The notes beneath the pieces were generated by a model. The model did no database searches, was not told the DNA's origin, and saw only the letters and a list, made by a program, of their open reading frames with translations. Below are positions 11,426 to 23,484 of a stretch of DNA of 64,000 nucleotides, one piece after another. Position 1 is the first letter of the stretch. Each line of letters begins with the position of its first letter. This stretch comes from Zygnema cylindricum. Taxonomy: Eukaryota > Streptophyta > Zygnematophyceae > Zygnematales > Zygnemataceae. The stretch covers positions 62,001 through 126,000 of the forward strand of contig JBBHKE010001075.1 of assembly GCA_037447655.1 (NCBI GenBank). Direction: 5' to 3'. A program made the position numbers and the translations under genes.

Positions 11426-12023
11426 CAGAGGTCGCAAACGGTAAACCGAAACCGTGACCGACCGTTAATCGACCGCCCGCGCCAGATCCGGAACAAATTC
11501 GGTTGCCAAATTTTGGGGGCCGGGCGGTTGCGGTCGGTTGATTCACCAATTTAAAAATAAAAAGTCGGTTGTGGTCGGTTAACCAAAAAACAAAAATAAA
11601 CAAAAAAATTTACTGTCCATAGAGTCTAACATTATTGTACTTTGTTCTCTTTGGTATTGTAGAAGTACGTGACATCATGATTAGCGTCGCAAATCTGACA
11701 CGGTTGTAACACTATTCAATTCGCAAATATTAGGGAACGCGGCAAATCGTAATTATATGCTTATTATACTTCGTACATTGTTGCAAAGTACATTAACGTT
11801 AATATCAACGAGCATTGCAATTTTGTACTTTTTTGGTTACGGGCGGGGATGGTTAGTCGCGAGAAATCGAGTTTCGGTTAACTTTTATTTTCGTTAACGC
11901 CGGTCGGTTAACGGTTAACAATTTTGGAGCGTGACATAATGCGGTCGGGCGTCGGGTACTCAGATTTTGAAAAAAAAAACGGTCGGTTTGGGTTATGTAA
12001 AATTTTGACTTTTGCGACCTCTG
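11426..12023 (+). mobile_element. Short non-autonomous hAT-like element, left copy
   Basis: The 598-bp element begins CAGAGGTCGCAAACGG and ends TTTTGCGACCTCTG, an inverted terminal pair. It is flanked by the perfect 8-bp repeat GTACCCAT (11418-11425, 12024-12031). The interior is rich in GGTCGGTTAACC-type words. It has no coding capacity. Confidence 0.85.
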
Positions 12024-12110
12024 GTACCCATTCCGCGGACGCCCGATTTCACAATGTACTCAACGATCCCCTTCTCACTGTGAGAATCGTTTCGAACTCA
12101 TGTCTAATGG

Positions 12111-12571
12111 TAGAGGTCGCAAAAGTCAAAATTTTAGTTAACCGAAACCGACCGTTTTTTTTTTTTTCAAAATCTGAGTACCTGACGCCTGACCGGGTTA
12201 TGTCACGCTCCAAAATTGTTAACCGTTACCCGAAACGCGTTTACGAAAAAAAAAGTTAACCGAAACTCGATTTCTCGCGACTACTCGTAGCCGCCCGTAC
12301 CCGAATAAGTACAAAATTAGTGGTGTATCTCCCTTATACCTTCGACGTTACCAAGAGTACAAAGTACAATAATGTAGGATAGTATTGACAGTATAAAACA
12401 TTCAATTTTTCTCGTTTTTTGCTTACCCGACCGTAACCGATTTTTTATTTTTTTAGTGAATCACCCGCCCGACCCCCCAAATTTGGCAACCGAATCCGTT
12501 CCAATCCGGATCCGACGCGGGTGGTCGGTTAACCGTCGGTTGCGGTTTCGGTTAACCGTTTGCGACCTCTG
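12111..12571 (-). mobile_element. Short non-autonomous hAT-like element, right copy (inverted)
   Basis: It begins TAGAGGTCGCAAAAGTC and ends CGTTTGCGACCTCTG. Its flanking octamers TCTAATGG and TCTCATGC match at 6 of 8 positions. Its sequence is the reverse complement of large parts of 11,426-12,023, so together the two could form a long hairpin. It is shorter than the left copy by internal deletion. Confidence 0.75.
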
Positions 12572-12589
12572 TCTCATGCCAACCTTAAT

Positions 12590-13560
12590 TTAGACCGCCT
12601 AGTCGCCTACTCAAACGTACATCGCACACTGCCGCCTTCGTCAACATATCTGCAGTTTCCTCCGATGTCGACACAAACTTAAATTCCAACTCTTTTGCCG
12701 TTACCAAATCTCGCACGAAAAGCCACTGAAAAAGTCAAAAAGGATATGCCACTTAAAAGGCACATCAACAGTAAATTACTCGCTCTTTCGATGCTAAAAT
12801 TTAATATCCAAAGGAGTCGCAACCAACCACGTGTACAGAAAAGATAACCCGATCAAATCCTCCACCGTTAACGTAGACTCCTCAATCTGAAACCGTACGA
12901 GTGAAACCATATTCTTCTCAAACTTTATGGAGACGCGGATACCAAATTCGTGGCCCTGCTTCAATCCGTGAAAGAGAAATCTTCTGGAAGCCGCAATACC
13001 GTACAACCGTGAATCGTAATTACTAATTAGCGTTAACAATTTTTTCGCCACTGAAAACATCTTTTATCCGTACACATTTGTCCAATTTTCAATTTAAGAC
13101 CGCCATTCGTAAGCTGAGAATATTACCTTTCAATCGCGCAACCGTCAGATCCACAATCCGAGATGTGTGTACGGAGAAAAGAAGTTTTAAGAGACGAAAA
13201 AAACATTAACGCTAATTACGATTCACGGTTTTACTTTCTTGTGACGTCACTCTTAGGACTTCCACACGCCTTTTCCCCTATATTGCCGTTCTACAAAACC
13301 AATTTTGGGTCTTTTGGATGGACGTGTTCCATCCGCACCGTAACTATGGCCTCTCTCATCCGTAAAGAATCAAATTTTACTACCGGAGCATAAGTCTCCG
13401 TATAATCAATTCCTTCTTTTTGCTGGAACCCTTTGCGAACAAGTCGTGCTTTTTACTTTACGACCTCACCCGAAGCATAAGTTTTAGTTTTAAACACCCA
13501 CTTGGTATTTATTACCTTTTTCCCTTATGATAATTTCACCTTCCGCAATGTTGTTTTCCA
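12590..13560 (-). mobile_element. Ty1/copia retrotransposon relic (RT start to RNase H end)
   Basis: The minus strand reads KWVFKTK...[31 protein letters not shown] (13,540-13,330; one stop before KAR). Then comes HGLKQ near 12,950, then WLFVRDLVTAKELEFKFVSTSEETADMLTKA (12,725-12,630). These are copia RT and RNase H landmarks in order, with large deletions and stops. A MITE splits the relic at 13,008-13,229. Confidence 0.75.
13008..13229. mobile_element. MITE family 1 copy inside the copia relic
   Basis: It starts ACCGTGAATCGTAATTA and ends TAATTACGATTCACGGT as inverted termini. The interior carries CTTTTATCCGTACACATTTGT and GTGTGTACGGAGAAAAGAAG, matching family 1 copies at 51,550, 52,600 and 61,640. 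Confidence 0.7.
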
Positions 13561-14059
13561 CGGGGATTGAAAATCGACAATTGAAAAATAGGTGACATTG
13601 AAGAAAAAAATGGATTTTCATGAAAAAGAAGAAATAAGATTTTTAAGAACATTGAAGATTTGGATTCGAACGTTGAGCCGGAATCTAATATCTATTCGAA
13701 AAAAGGGAAATTGCAATGTAATTCGGGTTCAAAAAAAGTTGACATTGACATCGATGATATAGTAATGGGACCCAAAATTCTCGAATGTTTTCGAACACTC
13801 GGAAATCTTCGACTTTTAAGGTTAGTCTACTTAGCTTAAGAGAGGCGGAACCGAAAAGTTTGAAAAAGAACCGAAAGAGGAAAATTCTCTGGCTCTTCGA
13901 AAGAATTCCCAAGAGACGATAGGGAAAGAGGCCGATCGACTTTCATATGATAAAAAAAAAAGAAAACATTTCAAATTCGAATTATCAAAGATACGAAATT
14001 TCTCTTATCGTAATTAGTGTTGAGAATTTGGTCGGTGACTTGCAATTTTACACTGAAAC

Positions 14060-14420
14060 AAAAAAGTTTATTTGATTGGGAGGACTACATGGGTGAAAGA
14101 GTACATGTCTATTGTGGACAATCAGACATTTGAATAAGTGAGATTACTGAAGGGAAAAAAAACAATGCATGGCAAGTGGGTTTTTAAACCTAAAATTGGT
14201 GCTTTGCGTGAGGTCGTGAAGTAAAAGGCACGGTTTGCTCACAAAGGGTTCTAACAGAAACAGGGAGTAAATTATACGGAAACTTATGTTTTCATAGTAA
14301 AATTTGATTTTTTGAAGATGAAAAAAGCATGATAGTGGCCATTGCTGCGACGACGGTAGTAAAATTTGATTCTTTAAAAATAGCAGTGGCCGTTGCTGCA
14401 ACGAGATAGAATACATTGCG
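14060..14420 (+). mobile_element. Ty1/copia RT relic, second locus
   Basis: The plus strand reads GKKTMHGKWVFKPK, then (stop) KARFAHKGF (stop) QKQGVNYTETYVFIVKFDFL. This is the copia RT N-terminus with several stops. The VVKFDSLK-coding text is repeated (14,293 and 14,354), an internal duplication. Upstream, 13,561-14,059 shows no recognisable coding. Confidence 0.65.
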
Positions 14421-15780
14421 GAATCGGGCGTCCTCGGAATTGACGTTTTATCGGTTCGACGAGTTGTTTCGGTTCACGTGGAGTTTGGCGATTTTTATTC
14501 ACACCGGGTCAGTACTGTAGATTGTTTTGTATGGGCTATCGCGCGTTGTAGTGTTGATACGTAGTGTTTTGATTAAGTGACAGGTTGTGTAGTACTGCGA
14601 TGTTTTGGCCGGCATGCGTTAGCACTTGCTGGATCCCCTAGTTTTGATTGTGTAGTTGTGGTTTTTGTTTGCTTTTATTAGTTTTCGCTTTTAGAGATTG
14701 AAAGATGTATATGTTTGAGTGAACATCGCAGTTTTTCATTTTTAATGCCTAAAATTTTAGACTTGGATAGCAAGAACATCTACATTTTCACTTGATTAAC
14801 AAAGCAGATCCGTATTTCTTATGCCTAAAGTTTTCAGTTGATTTAAAAAAAAAAACGAATTTTGTACGCCATTACAAGATAATAGAACTGAAACTGTGTT
14901 TCAACTATTACTTGTAAAATGACTATTTCAACTATTACTTGTAAAATGACTATGTACCTGACTATGTCAAGGACTAGGGAAAAGGAGGACTGTGCTTCTA
15001 CTTTTACTTGGTAAAACGACTATGTTAAAAACTATGTACATGGCTATGTAAAAGACTATGTATAAAGACTATGTTAAAGGCTAAGTAATTGAAGATTCTC
15101 GAGCTCTTTTAAGTTCAGGTTCAAATTCAGACGGCCCGGATCGATGTTCGATTTTCCGCTTTGTATTGGTTTTTGCCTTTTTCTGTTGATGGTGAGTTTT
15201 ACGCTTTATTTTGGTTTTCGTCTTGCCAGTAGACACGCGACATTTATCTGCACATACGACGGATTTTTTTTATCATAAACTTCCTTATCTTAGTCTTAGG
15301 CTTTTTTTTTGTTTTTTTTTTTTGGAAAGACTCACGGTATAGTTAAAGAAAAATTTTGTAAAACAGTTGAGGATCAAATGTTAAAGAAATAGGAGTCCAT
15401 GTCAATAATTGACCAATATTGACCTTGGTTCGGAAAGAAAACATATTGAAACCCAATTGCAAAACAAAGTCGGGTGATGATAACACATTTTTGGAACCAA
15501 CTGACAAAAAAAGTCCAGAGATTGAAGAAAATCTTGAAATGAAAAAAAAATATTATCCCTTTTTCCAAAGTGTCTCACCGATATTTTTTTGAAAAAGAAA
15601 ATGAGATTCAATTCAGGAACATACTGTTTTGTTTACAAACTACAAACCTTTCCTCTATGTTTACAATGGAATAGGCATAAAATTTGTACATTGTAACATT
15701 GAAAAGCTTTCCAATTTGTCAAAAATTAAAACATTAAAACCTACAAAAATTTAACCCTATACATGTGTGTCCCTTCACGA
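14421..15780. other. Non-coding stretch
   Basis: No gene is recognised. At 14,890-15,080 there is a degenerate tandem array of ACTTGTAAAATGACTATGT-like words. T-tracts lie at 15,300-15,325. Confidence 0.35.
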
Positions 15781-15789
15781 TTCGAAGGT

Positions 15790-15970
15790 TTACTAGTTTG
15801 CTACTAGAGGTTTCCTATTTCTTTCTTTCTTTCTTATGAAGGTTTCCAGTTTCTTCCCTCTCTTTCTTTTGAAGGTTTCCTATCTCTTTCCTCTGTTTCG
15901 TTTCAAGGTTTCCTATTTCTTTCCCTTCTTTCCCTTCTTTCCCTTGCTTTTTTTGTGTTTCTTTCCTTTT
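15790..15970. repeat. Pyrimidine minisatellite, unit about 37-45 bp
   Basis: Four degenerate copies of AAGGTTTCCTATTTCTTTCC followed by CTTTC-type filler occur in a row. Reverse-strand open frames here give Lys/Gly-rich low-complexity peptides that are probably not genes. Confidence 0.6.
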
Positions 15971-16120
15971 TTTGTATTTTGTTTCTTCTCCATTATGTCG
16001 GCAGATTTTCCACGCGACATTGCTTTTTCGTCATCTTCACATGTATTTTTTGACAAATTTGGACCAATATTTTTTCCATCATCTTTTTCGTTTTCCAGAC
16101 ATTGCGGTTTTTGAGATGAT

Positions 16121-16486
16121 TTATGGGGTGGTATTTTCCTGCGTGCAACCCTCAACATTCATATCATTACCTCGAAAATCATTTGAAAAACTTGCAATCT
16201 CCTCCTCATAATTTGAGGCTCCAATATTAGGACCATATGTTGAGAAATATGCGTTCCTCATGACGATTTTTCCATGTTCTATAAGTCTCCCCTCCAGAAA
16301 ACTAATTTGTTGCAATCCTCCTTTTAAACCGTCAATAGTAGTTAATTCACATCTACCATCGTCACTTTTTGATGATTCCGGAGTTTTACCAACTGTCGTG
16401 TATTCCGCTTCTTTTAGTATTTCTGTTATTTTATGATCATCTTTTATGGTGAAAATGTTCAGCAAATGTTCCCTGTGATTTGACAT
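16121..16486 (-). CDS. Hypothetical open frame, 121 codons
   Basis: The ATG at 16486 opens a frame ending at 16121 with mixed, protein-like composition (includes EAEYTTVGKTPESSKSDDG and YGPNIGASNYEEEIASF). I recognise no family. A TAA lies in frame a few codons upstream. It could be one exon of a spliced gene, a degraded transposon segment, or chance. The neighbouring region 16,500-17,240 shows nothing else supportable. Confidence 0.25.
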   Translation of the reverse strand: MSNHREHLLNIFTIKDDHKITEILKEAEYTTVGKTPESSKSDDGRCELTTIDGLKGGLQQISFLEGRLIEHGKIVMRNAYFSTYGPNIGASNYEEEIASFSNDFRGNDMNVEGCTQENTTP

Positions 16487-17251
16487 GAATGGATCAATTT
16501 CTTTTTACGATATTTGAGGAAAGTATTTTGTTTTATTGCTCAACATTTGAGAACACATAGGCAACCAAGTAAGAAAAGATTTGCCAAGTTATATCTTTCA
16601 ACAATTTAGCAATTTACAATTTGTATATTTAGTAGATCGGATGAGTATGCAAAATACTGTTATGAGAAGCTTTAATCTTCACAATGACATTTACAAAACC
16701 ATGCAAAGAAGTGTTAACGAAATTTTCAAAAAATGTAATCATGCCGAAAGTGCTAAATGAAATTTTCAGAAGATGTATTTAATGAGTCGATCGTCTGATA
16801 AAGTAAAAAGACGAACGGACCTTTGTTCGCGAGGAAAATCATTTTGGTGGTCAAGTTGCTTGGTTTCGGAAAGTCCTCGAGGACGATGAGCTTTACATGC
16901 GAAGAAATAAAGAAAAAAGAAAACGTTCGACTTGGAGGTTAAATTTCATAAGGTTGTTAAGATGACTCAACTGAAATAGAAATGTTGACGACTATAGTAT
17001 TCTACTATAATTTACAACATGCTGTGTAAAAAAGAATTGTTAAATAAATTGAAGATGTCCTAAAAGAACAGTTTTCTAAGAAAACTCCATAATATGGTAT
17101 GCTTTGAAAGTGCAGTTTTAGCTTTGCATTAGCCAATCACTACCTTACAAACACATCAACCGATTCAAACAAGGATAACACCAAATATGAAGATAATCTT
17201 AAAAGGGGAATCTTATAAGACCAAATGTGAAACTAGTCTAAAAGAAGAACC

Positions 17252-20200
17252 TTACGGCCCTTTATCTGAACCCCATCACGAACCCCATTACCTGGTTGAG
17301 TAAATTTTTTTAATATCCACGGGAAAAATCCTTCCGAGCGGTAGAGTTTTTTTGCCCCATAGTCCATCAGAAGATTGTAAAGGTCCCCAATACATTTTTT
17401 TTCCTTTTCCAGAATCTGTACAATCTGCATCGTATAACAATTTCCATGACACAGAAATTAAGATAGTAGACTGAAACAAAGTTGTTAATTTCGTATAATT
17501 TCAAAGACTGGCAAAAATTCACAGTGAAACAATTTTAGGCAAAAATTGATAGATAGAAATATCTTCTTGGATTTGGACCTAGAATGAAGATTTCGAAATT
17601 TCTCATAGACATTTTCATTTTCAATGCAGGAGAGGCGTTCGAAATGTCTCGATAGAATTTGTTAACAATAAATTTTGTCCACATTTGTTCCTCTTTGATA
17701 CTGGAAGCAAATAGTGAAACAAAAAGTTGCGGAAGTGTAATACTTTTTGACACGTAAATTACTGCTAAATTTTCAATCGCGTAGGGAAACATTTTCTTCC
17801 TGTAGCGTTCACTTGGTTTGGTTTGACTAGCTGCATTCTGCTTTTGTTGACGCGAGCGTTTTTTGCCCTGCCGACTTCAATACCCCTGATTGCGCGTACG
17901 CCCGGCGTTAGTGAGTTTGTAAGATTTCGATTTTTTTACCTTGTGAAGACTTTTCATTCTCGTATCTCCAGCTGTATAATACAAAAGTCTAGGTCTCCTA
18001 GCCTGCAAAACAGGTCTCAAAAATTTGAAAGAGCGTAAAATTCCTGCGAGATTTCCTTCAGTTTGTGAGATACACCAAGATACATGTGGAAGCAAGGATA
18101 GTAAATATTTACCGACGATGTACATAATGCTCAATATCTTGATTGTTTATAGGATTTCTTTAATAAAGGTTATCTTGATTGTTTATACAATTTTTTTGAT
18201 AAAGGTGAAAATGTGCATAAGTTAACATTTACCGACGATACAAGTTACACTGAATATCTGAATTGTTTTAAGGATTTTTTTATAAAACGTGCGAATGTGA
18301 TCAGCTATATATCTATCGACAGTATACATAATACTGAAAATCTTGGTCGTTTAAACGTGAGGATATGAAGTTACCTGTGAAGCAGCTATCCATTGTATCA
18401 TACTTTTTATCTGAGGATCTCCTTTAAAAGCACCACATCCCCAGTTTCCAGTCGCAATTGGGACAAGTTTTTCTTCCCCCTGTAAAGATTGCCAGTAAAA
18501 AGAGAAAAAAATGTAAATCCAGATGAGGAGAAATCAAAGCTCAACAAATTTGGTATCAAAATCGAATAGAAAGAATAATCACTGCAGCATTTCTAAATCA
18601 CAAACTTTCAGCAAAGTAACCAACGTTAACTTTTGCATTTTGACGTTCAAAAATTTGTTCTTATAGAAAGACATATCAGGACCGAGAGAATTCTCACAAT
18701 AGCGTGATTTTGTGTCCATTTATTTCTGGTTTGAGTGAATCCACAATATGCTTTATCCAGCTCCCTGGTGCAAAAAAGAGAAGAAAAAATTTGGGTGGAA
18801 GGCACATGCAATTTTACCTTTTTGTGTACCTGACCAAATTAAACAGGAAAAGCTTAATATAGAATTATTTAACACCCTGCAGCGACAGTGAGCCAATTTG
18901 CAAGTTTCCACAAAACTGTCACTCAGTTGTATTCATTTGTAAAATAGAGGTAGAGCCATTAATTGTAAGTCAATGCGTTTAGCGAAAATCGAGGATATGA
19001 ATGAATCAATGCATTTTAATGAAAATTGAAAATGTGAAACAATATATATTTTAAAAATTGGTACCTAACCTGACAATATGGTGGTTGTCAAATTGTTTTT
19101 CTCCAACATCATTGAGGGCATCCATTGCAACTATTTTCGTAACTGTTTCTGTGTGACTACGTCCGTCACATGCGTGGCGGCTGTTGAACTTGAAGGTTTG
19201 GCCATACCTGAATAAAAAAAGGCAATAAGATAACCAAAATTAACAACTTACATTTATTGTTTCTCAGAGAATGTCAATGCAGGCAGCCCCGTTTTGCACG
19301 ATACAAATTACATCTTCAAAATTTTGAAACGACAAACGAGAAGGAAAGCAAGCGTTCATAAAAGCATGTTATATGTATGCAAATTGCGACTAAATGATAA
19401 GCTCAAATTAAGGTCTTTTTTCCTGATTTTAGAGTCAAATCCTATTGAGGGATTCCATAATGCAATTAATAGTGTTGACAGAAAGGCAATCGCAAATTAG
19501 AATGGTTGCATTTTAATTCGGTGAATTCCACATAGTACAATTCTCTTCCACATCTAATTTTATTTCATATGCTTTCATGATCCGGTTATCCTCCTTTATT
19601 TCACCCATGATAAGTGCTGAATTTTTCGGCTCCCACTATCTCGATTGCCTCTCTTTCTCCCATTCGAGGGCAAATAAGCATCCCAACAATGAGTTCTGGA
19701 AAAGTAACGAAGAGTATTTCCTCCTGTAAACAGTTTTGCATGAAGTCAACATAGGTCCAAAAGAAAAAATTAATGGACGTTAACGCCGATTATCTAAACC
19801 TTAAAATGAAATGTAAATAACAAAAATGCGCAACGATTTCAAAATTTTAAAAATTGAATTTAGCTACAGAACTTATATTTTACTGAAACTAGCTTCTCTG
19901 TAAGGAAATTTCACACCTGTGCACACCCTCCTCCCAAAGCTCCTCCTCCCAGAAATTTGTTTGCGAAGTCAACTTTAAGACAATCCGATCCTTCACTTTC
20001 AATATTGCCTTCTGGGATCACCTGTATTCATGTAAATAATGCTTAATTTTAGCTTTGGACCCAAATGTAAACCTTAAAACTTTAAAATCAGCTGAAACTT
20101 CTCACCCGAAAACTACACAGCTGGTTTGAAATCAACTAAACTTTAGCACCCGAAAAGTACACAATCAATTGTTTAAAATCAGCTAAAACTTTTAACCTGA

Positions 20201-21908
20201 AAAGTACACACCTGGTTTGAAATCAACTGAAACTTCTCACCTCAAAAGTACACAAGGGCGTTCGCTGTTTTTTCCAAAAAAAAACCTTCTTCCCCTGATA
20301 ATTACCATCTCGTAAAACTTTGCGTTCGAATGAAATGGTACCATAAGGAGCATTCATTCGGAATTCATGGAAGTAGTTGACAATACACTTCAGCTTATTT
20401 TTATTGTGATCTCCTGGTTCCAGCAATTTGCTGCAAACATAAGTTCAAAATGTTTATGTTATGATCTTTTTTAACCGACAAATTGTCAAAAACTGGATAG
20501 AATAGAAACATTTTAGACATCGTTATAAATTCTATCTAAAAAAAAATCCATTTCCCCCACCCATGTTTCAATGAATTTTCTCAAGAACTATGGATATTTA
20601 GACAAACAAACAGCCAGTCTAAAACAGTTCATAGTAAAAAATATATTTTTTGACACAAGGGGACGATACATTTCCAGAACTCACACAAAAAGAGTGTCAA
20701 AATTGATGATTTCTGGTAGATGTGCTTCACGTCGTCTATTATTTGGAAAGAGACAAAAAAATGCAGAAGCCAATATCGCAGCTGCAAGCTCCTGCAAACA
20801 GATTTGTACAAAACAAAGAACATAAGAAAGAAGACAAAAGGGGAGCTTGCAAAAGGGGAGCAAAAGGGGAGCAGCTTCAAAAGGGGAGTAGTAACAATTT
20901 GGAGGAGCATAACAATATTGGATCATCACAGAAAATTATTTTAGCAATATCCTTGAGGTTTTTGTCAAAAGAAACGCATGTTAAGCAGACAAAAAGGAAT
21001 ATACCAGACAACATAATTTTACAATATATTTCTCCAATCCTTCATTTGATTTTCCTGTCACAATACTTCACTAGTGCAAACCCAGAATTTTAGCTCCCCT
21101 TGGAAGCACGTTAAGCAAGTTCAAGCAACACGTTCAAGCAACATTTCATGTAATCAAGAGAAAGGAGAAAAATAAAACAGGAATGTCAAAGTACATTTGA
21201 AAATGCTACAGAACGGGGACAGTTGAGTTTAACAAAATAAATACCTTCTCGATTTTTACTAAACCTTCCTCTTCTTCATTTAGGATACGAATCGCCGTGT
21301 CCAACATTACAGTTCCATTCTCGTTCAACAGACGAGGGAGACTTAGAGCAAGTTTTGCAATATGAGGTAATCCATTTAGCATAAATTCATTCCTTTGATC
21401 CTCCAAAACCTATTATTATAATGCAAGAATAAACAGAAACATAGAATAAACAGAAACATAGAATAAACAGAAACGTGATAACTGCGTCAGCAATTAAAAA
21501 AAGAAAAACACAACTCATACGATGTTTTACAAACAAAAAAAAAAAAGACAAAACAGCTATTACAATATTTTACCAGCGATAGGCTCTTGTTTATCCTAAT
21601 AAATGTAGTTGGGGGATTGACATTCCCATTTCAAGTTGGAAGTACGTAGCTATTACCTCACATACAAAGACTTCCATGGCTTTTGCAAGTTTTGGATGGC
21701 CATCACTTAAACGGAGGTTGCGCCGGATTCTTATAATCAGATGTGTCAAAGAATTTGCAATTTGATGGATTGTGTTATGAAAAACATGATTATTTTGAGA
21801 CGCCTTATTCAAAATCTCTCTGACACTATCGGGCCAGTGATACACAAGTCTTCCACGTTCATAGTAAAAGTTACATGGCTGAAAAAATCGAAATGTATTT
21901 TTTCTCAT
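17252..21908 (-). CDS. PARG: Poly(ADP-ribose) glycohydrolase, copy B
   Basis: This is the second PARG paralogue, with the same exon scheme as copy A: 21908-21657, 21409-21245, 20791-20685, 20430-20241, 20021-19917, 19723-19605, 19207-19070, 18764-18698, 18479-18375, 18002-17940, 17424-17292 and a tentative 14-nt last exon at 17265-17252 ending in TAA. The total is 485 codons plus stop. Seen: [43 protein letters not shown] / EEILF, TYHGYGQTF (retains the second Tyr of the YxGY loop, unlike A and C), [23 protein letters not shown] and FFPWILKKF. The position between GGG and Q that is Arg in A and C is Gly here. The start ATG at 21908 has an in-frame TGA just upstream. It lies head-to-head with copy C. 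No frameshift or stop is seen, so it is probably functional. The tiny last exon is the weakest part. Confidence 0.9.
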
Positions 21909-23484
21909 TTGTGTTGGTGTTCAGAAAACACTGCTTTTGTTTTATCAAAGAATTTTGTAATGGAGGAAAGAATTGAGAAATTATTCTCTGGTGATGGCTG
22001 GAAAGAAATGAAACTACAGTTCAAATACTTAATTCTTCACAAAATGTAACAATTCTCAAGTTACAACATCATTATCTAACCCTTAGGTTGTAGGTTTTTA
22101 ACTGCCTGCATGAAATTTTACTATCCTCGCAGAAAATCTGATTTTACGGTAGGTCTAATTTACTTAGAAAAAAATTGGATTAGAATCAACCATGCAGAGT
22201 TATTATCCGTACAGTATGAAAGTACAATAGGACTTCGTACTTAAGTGTCGTACAATGTCGGTATATGGGTGAATATTTGCATGTTCTTAATGCTCAACGT
22301 TTTTTGTAAAATTCTTTCTTTGCTGTTTCTTCGTGGCCACAGAAATGTTACAGAACTCTTTAGGATGAAACAGAATCCTACATGATGCAGCAAGATGCTA
22401 AAGAATGGTACTGCAAGATTTCATGATACCGTGTTTTTTTCAGCATCCCTACGGATGCTACTGAATGTTACAGAATGTTACAGGCTATATGTCTACATGA
22501 TGCGACAGAAATGGTGTTCTGAGGGTGTAAACTCTTATGCCTCGTAAAAATTCAAAATTGCATGTGCATGATTTTCTAATTTGCGAGGTTTGAAATCTCA
22601 CATTTCAAGGTTCAATTTCAAATTGGATACCGAAATGACGATCGTTTCCAAAACAATGTAAACATATAACTCGATTTGTGCGAAAATGTATGCCGTATTT
22701 TACGCGTTTTTACGCTAGAATGCGCTTAAAATACGCGTACAGTAAACCCTAAACGAGGTTATCACATTTAGGGTTTCCATATATTTTTACACGTATGACT
22801 TGTTCCCACATAGAGATTGCAAGTCAAACGCCGGCCGAGTGGATGTGGTTTGCATTATCCTTTTAAACAACAAGCTCAACGATATCTAAGCTTTTAGGGT
22901 TTTGTGACAGTTGCTTGCATCAGACTGCAGAAAATGAGTCTTTTTATTGCATAAAAAGAATGTAACGGAACTGTGTTGTAAGCTCGGATGTTTTTGTCTA
23001 TTTCTAAGTTACATTGTTCGGGATTCTCCAATAACAATTTCGGCTTAGCAGATGTCTTAGCAAATATTTTTTCTTTTACAAAAATAATTGCATGCAATCT
23101 GACAGCTTACTAGCAGACAGAATCTCCTGTTTCCGATGACTGGAATTGACAACATGGAAATTCGTTTTTGGAGTGATTGCAGTTAATTCAAATTCCTAAA
23201 ACAGGTCCCTCTATTTGTGCTTAGAAGATGACAGTTGCTAATGCTAAAATTTCGGTTTTGTGATCTTCCAATAAGAAGTAATTGCCAATGAATAGTCAAA
23301 AAAAATTAGAAGACAATTAACAAGGATTATAAACTATGTAACGGCAATTTGTATAATAAATGTGTTGTATTTCTAGCGGTTGTGAATGATTTTTTTCATC
23401 TTTCAACGCTCTTTCATACTATAATCAACTGCCTTCCATATTCCAAATTTCTTGCTGAGGATTTTGTGATTAAAATTTAGAAAT
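21909..23484. promoter_or_regulatory. Shared intergenic region between divergent PARG copies B and C
   Basis: This 1.6-kb segment separates the start codons of two PARG genes transcribed away from each other, so both promoters must lie here or in unseen 5' exons. No clear TATA or initiator element can be assigned. A loose direct repeat of TACAGAATG / GATGCTA-type words lies at about 22,330-22,500. No ORF with family resemblance is seen. Confidence 0.4.

Noticed and set aside
15913-16158. 81-codon Lys/Gly-rich minus-strand frame
   Set aside because: The tail is the reverse of a pyrimidine minisatellite. It could only be real as a spliced continuation of the 16,486 frame, which is not supported.
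17535-17792. 85-codon open frame in the PARG-B intron before exon 11
   Set aside because: It lies wholly in an intron between well-supported exons and matches no family.
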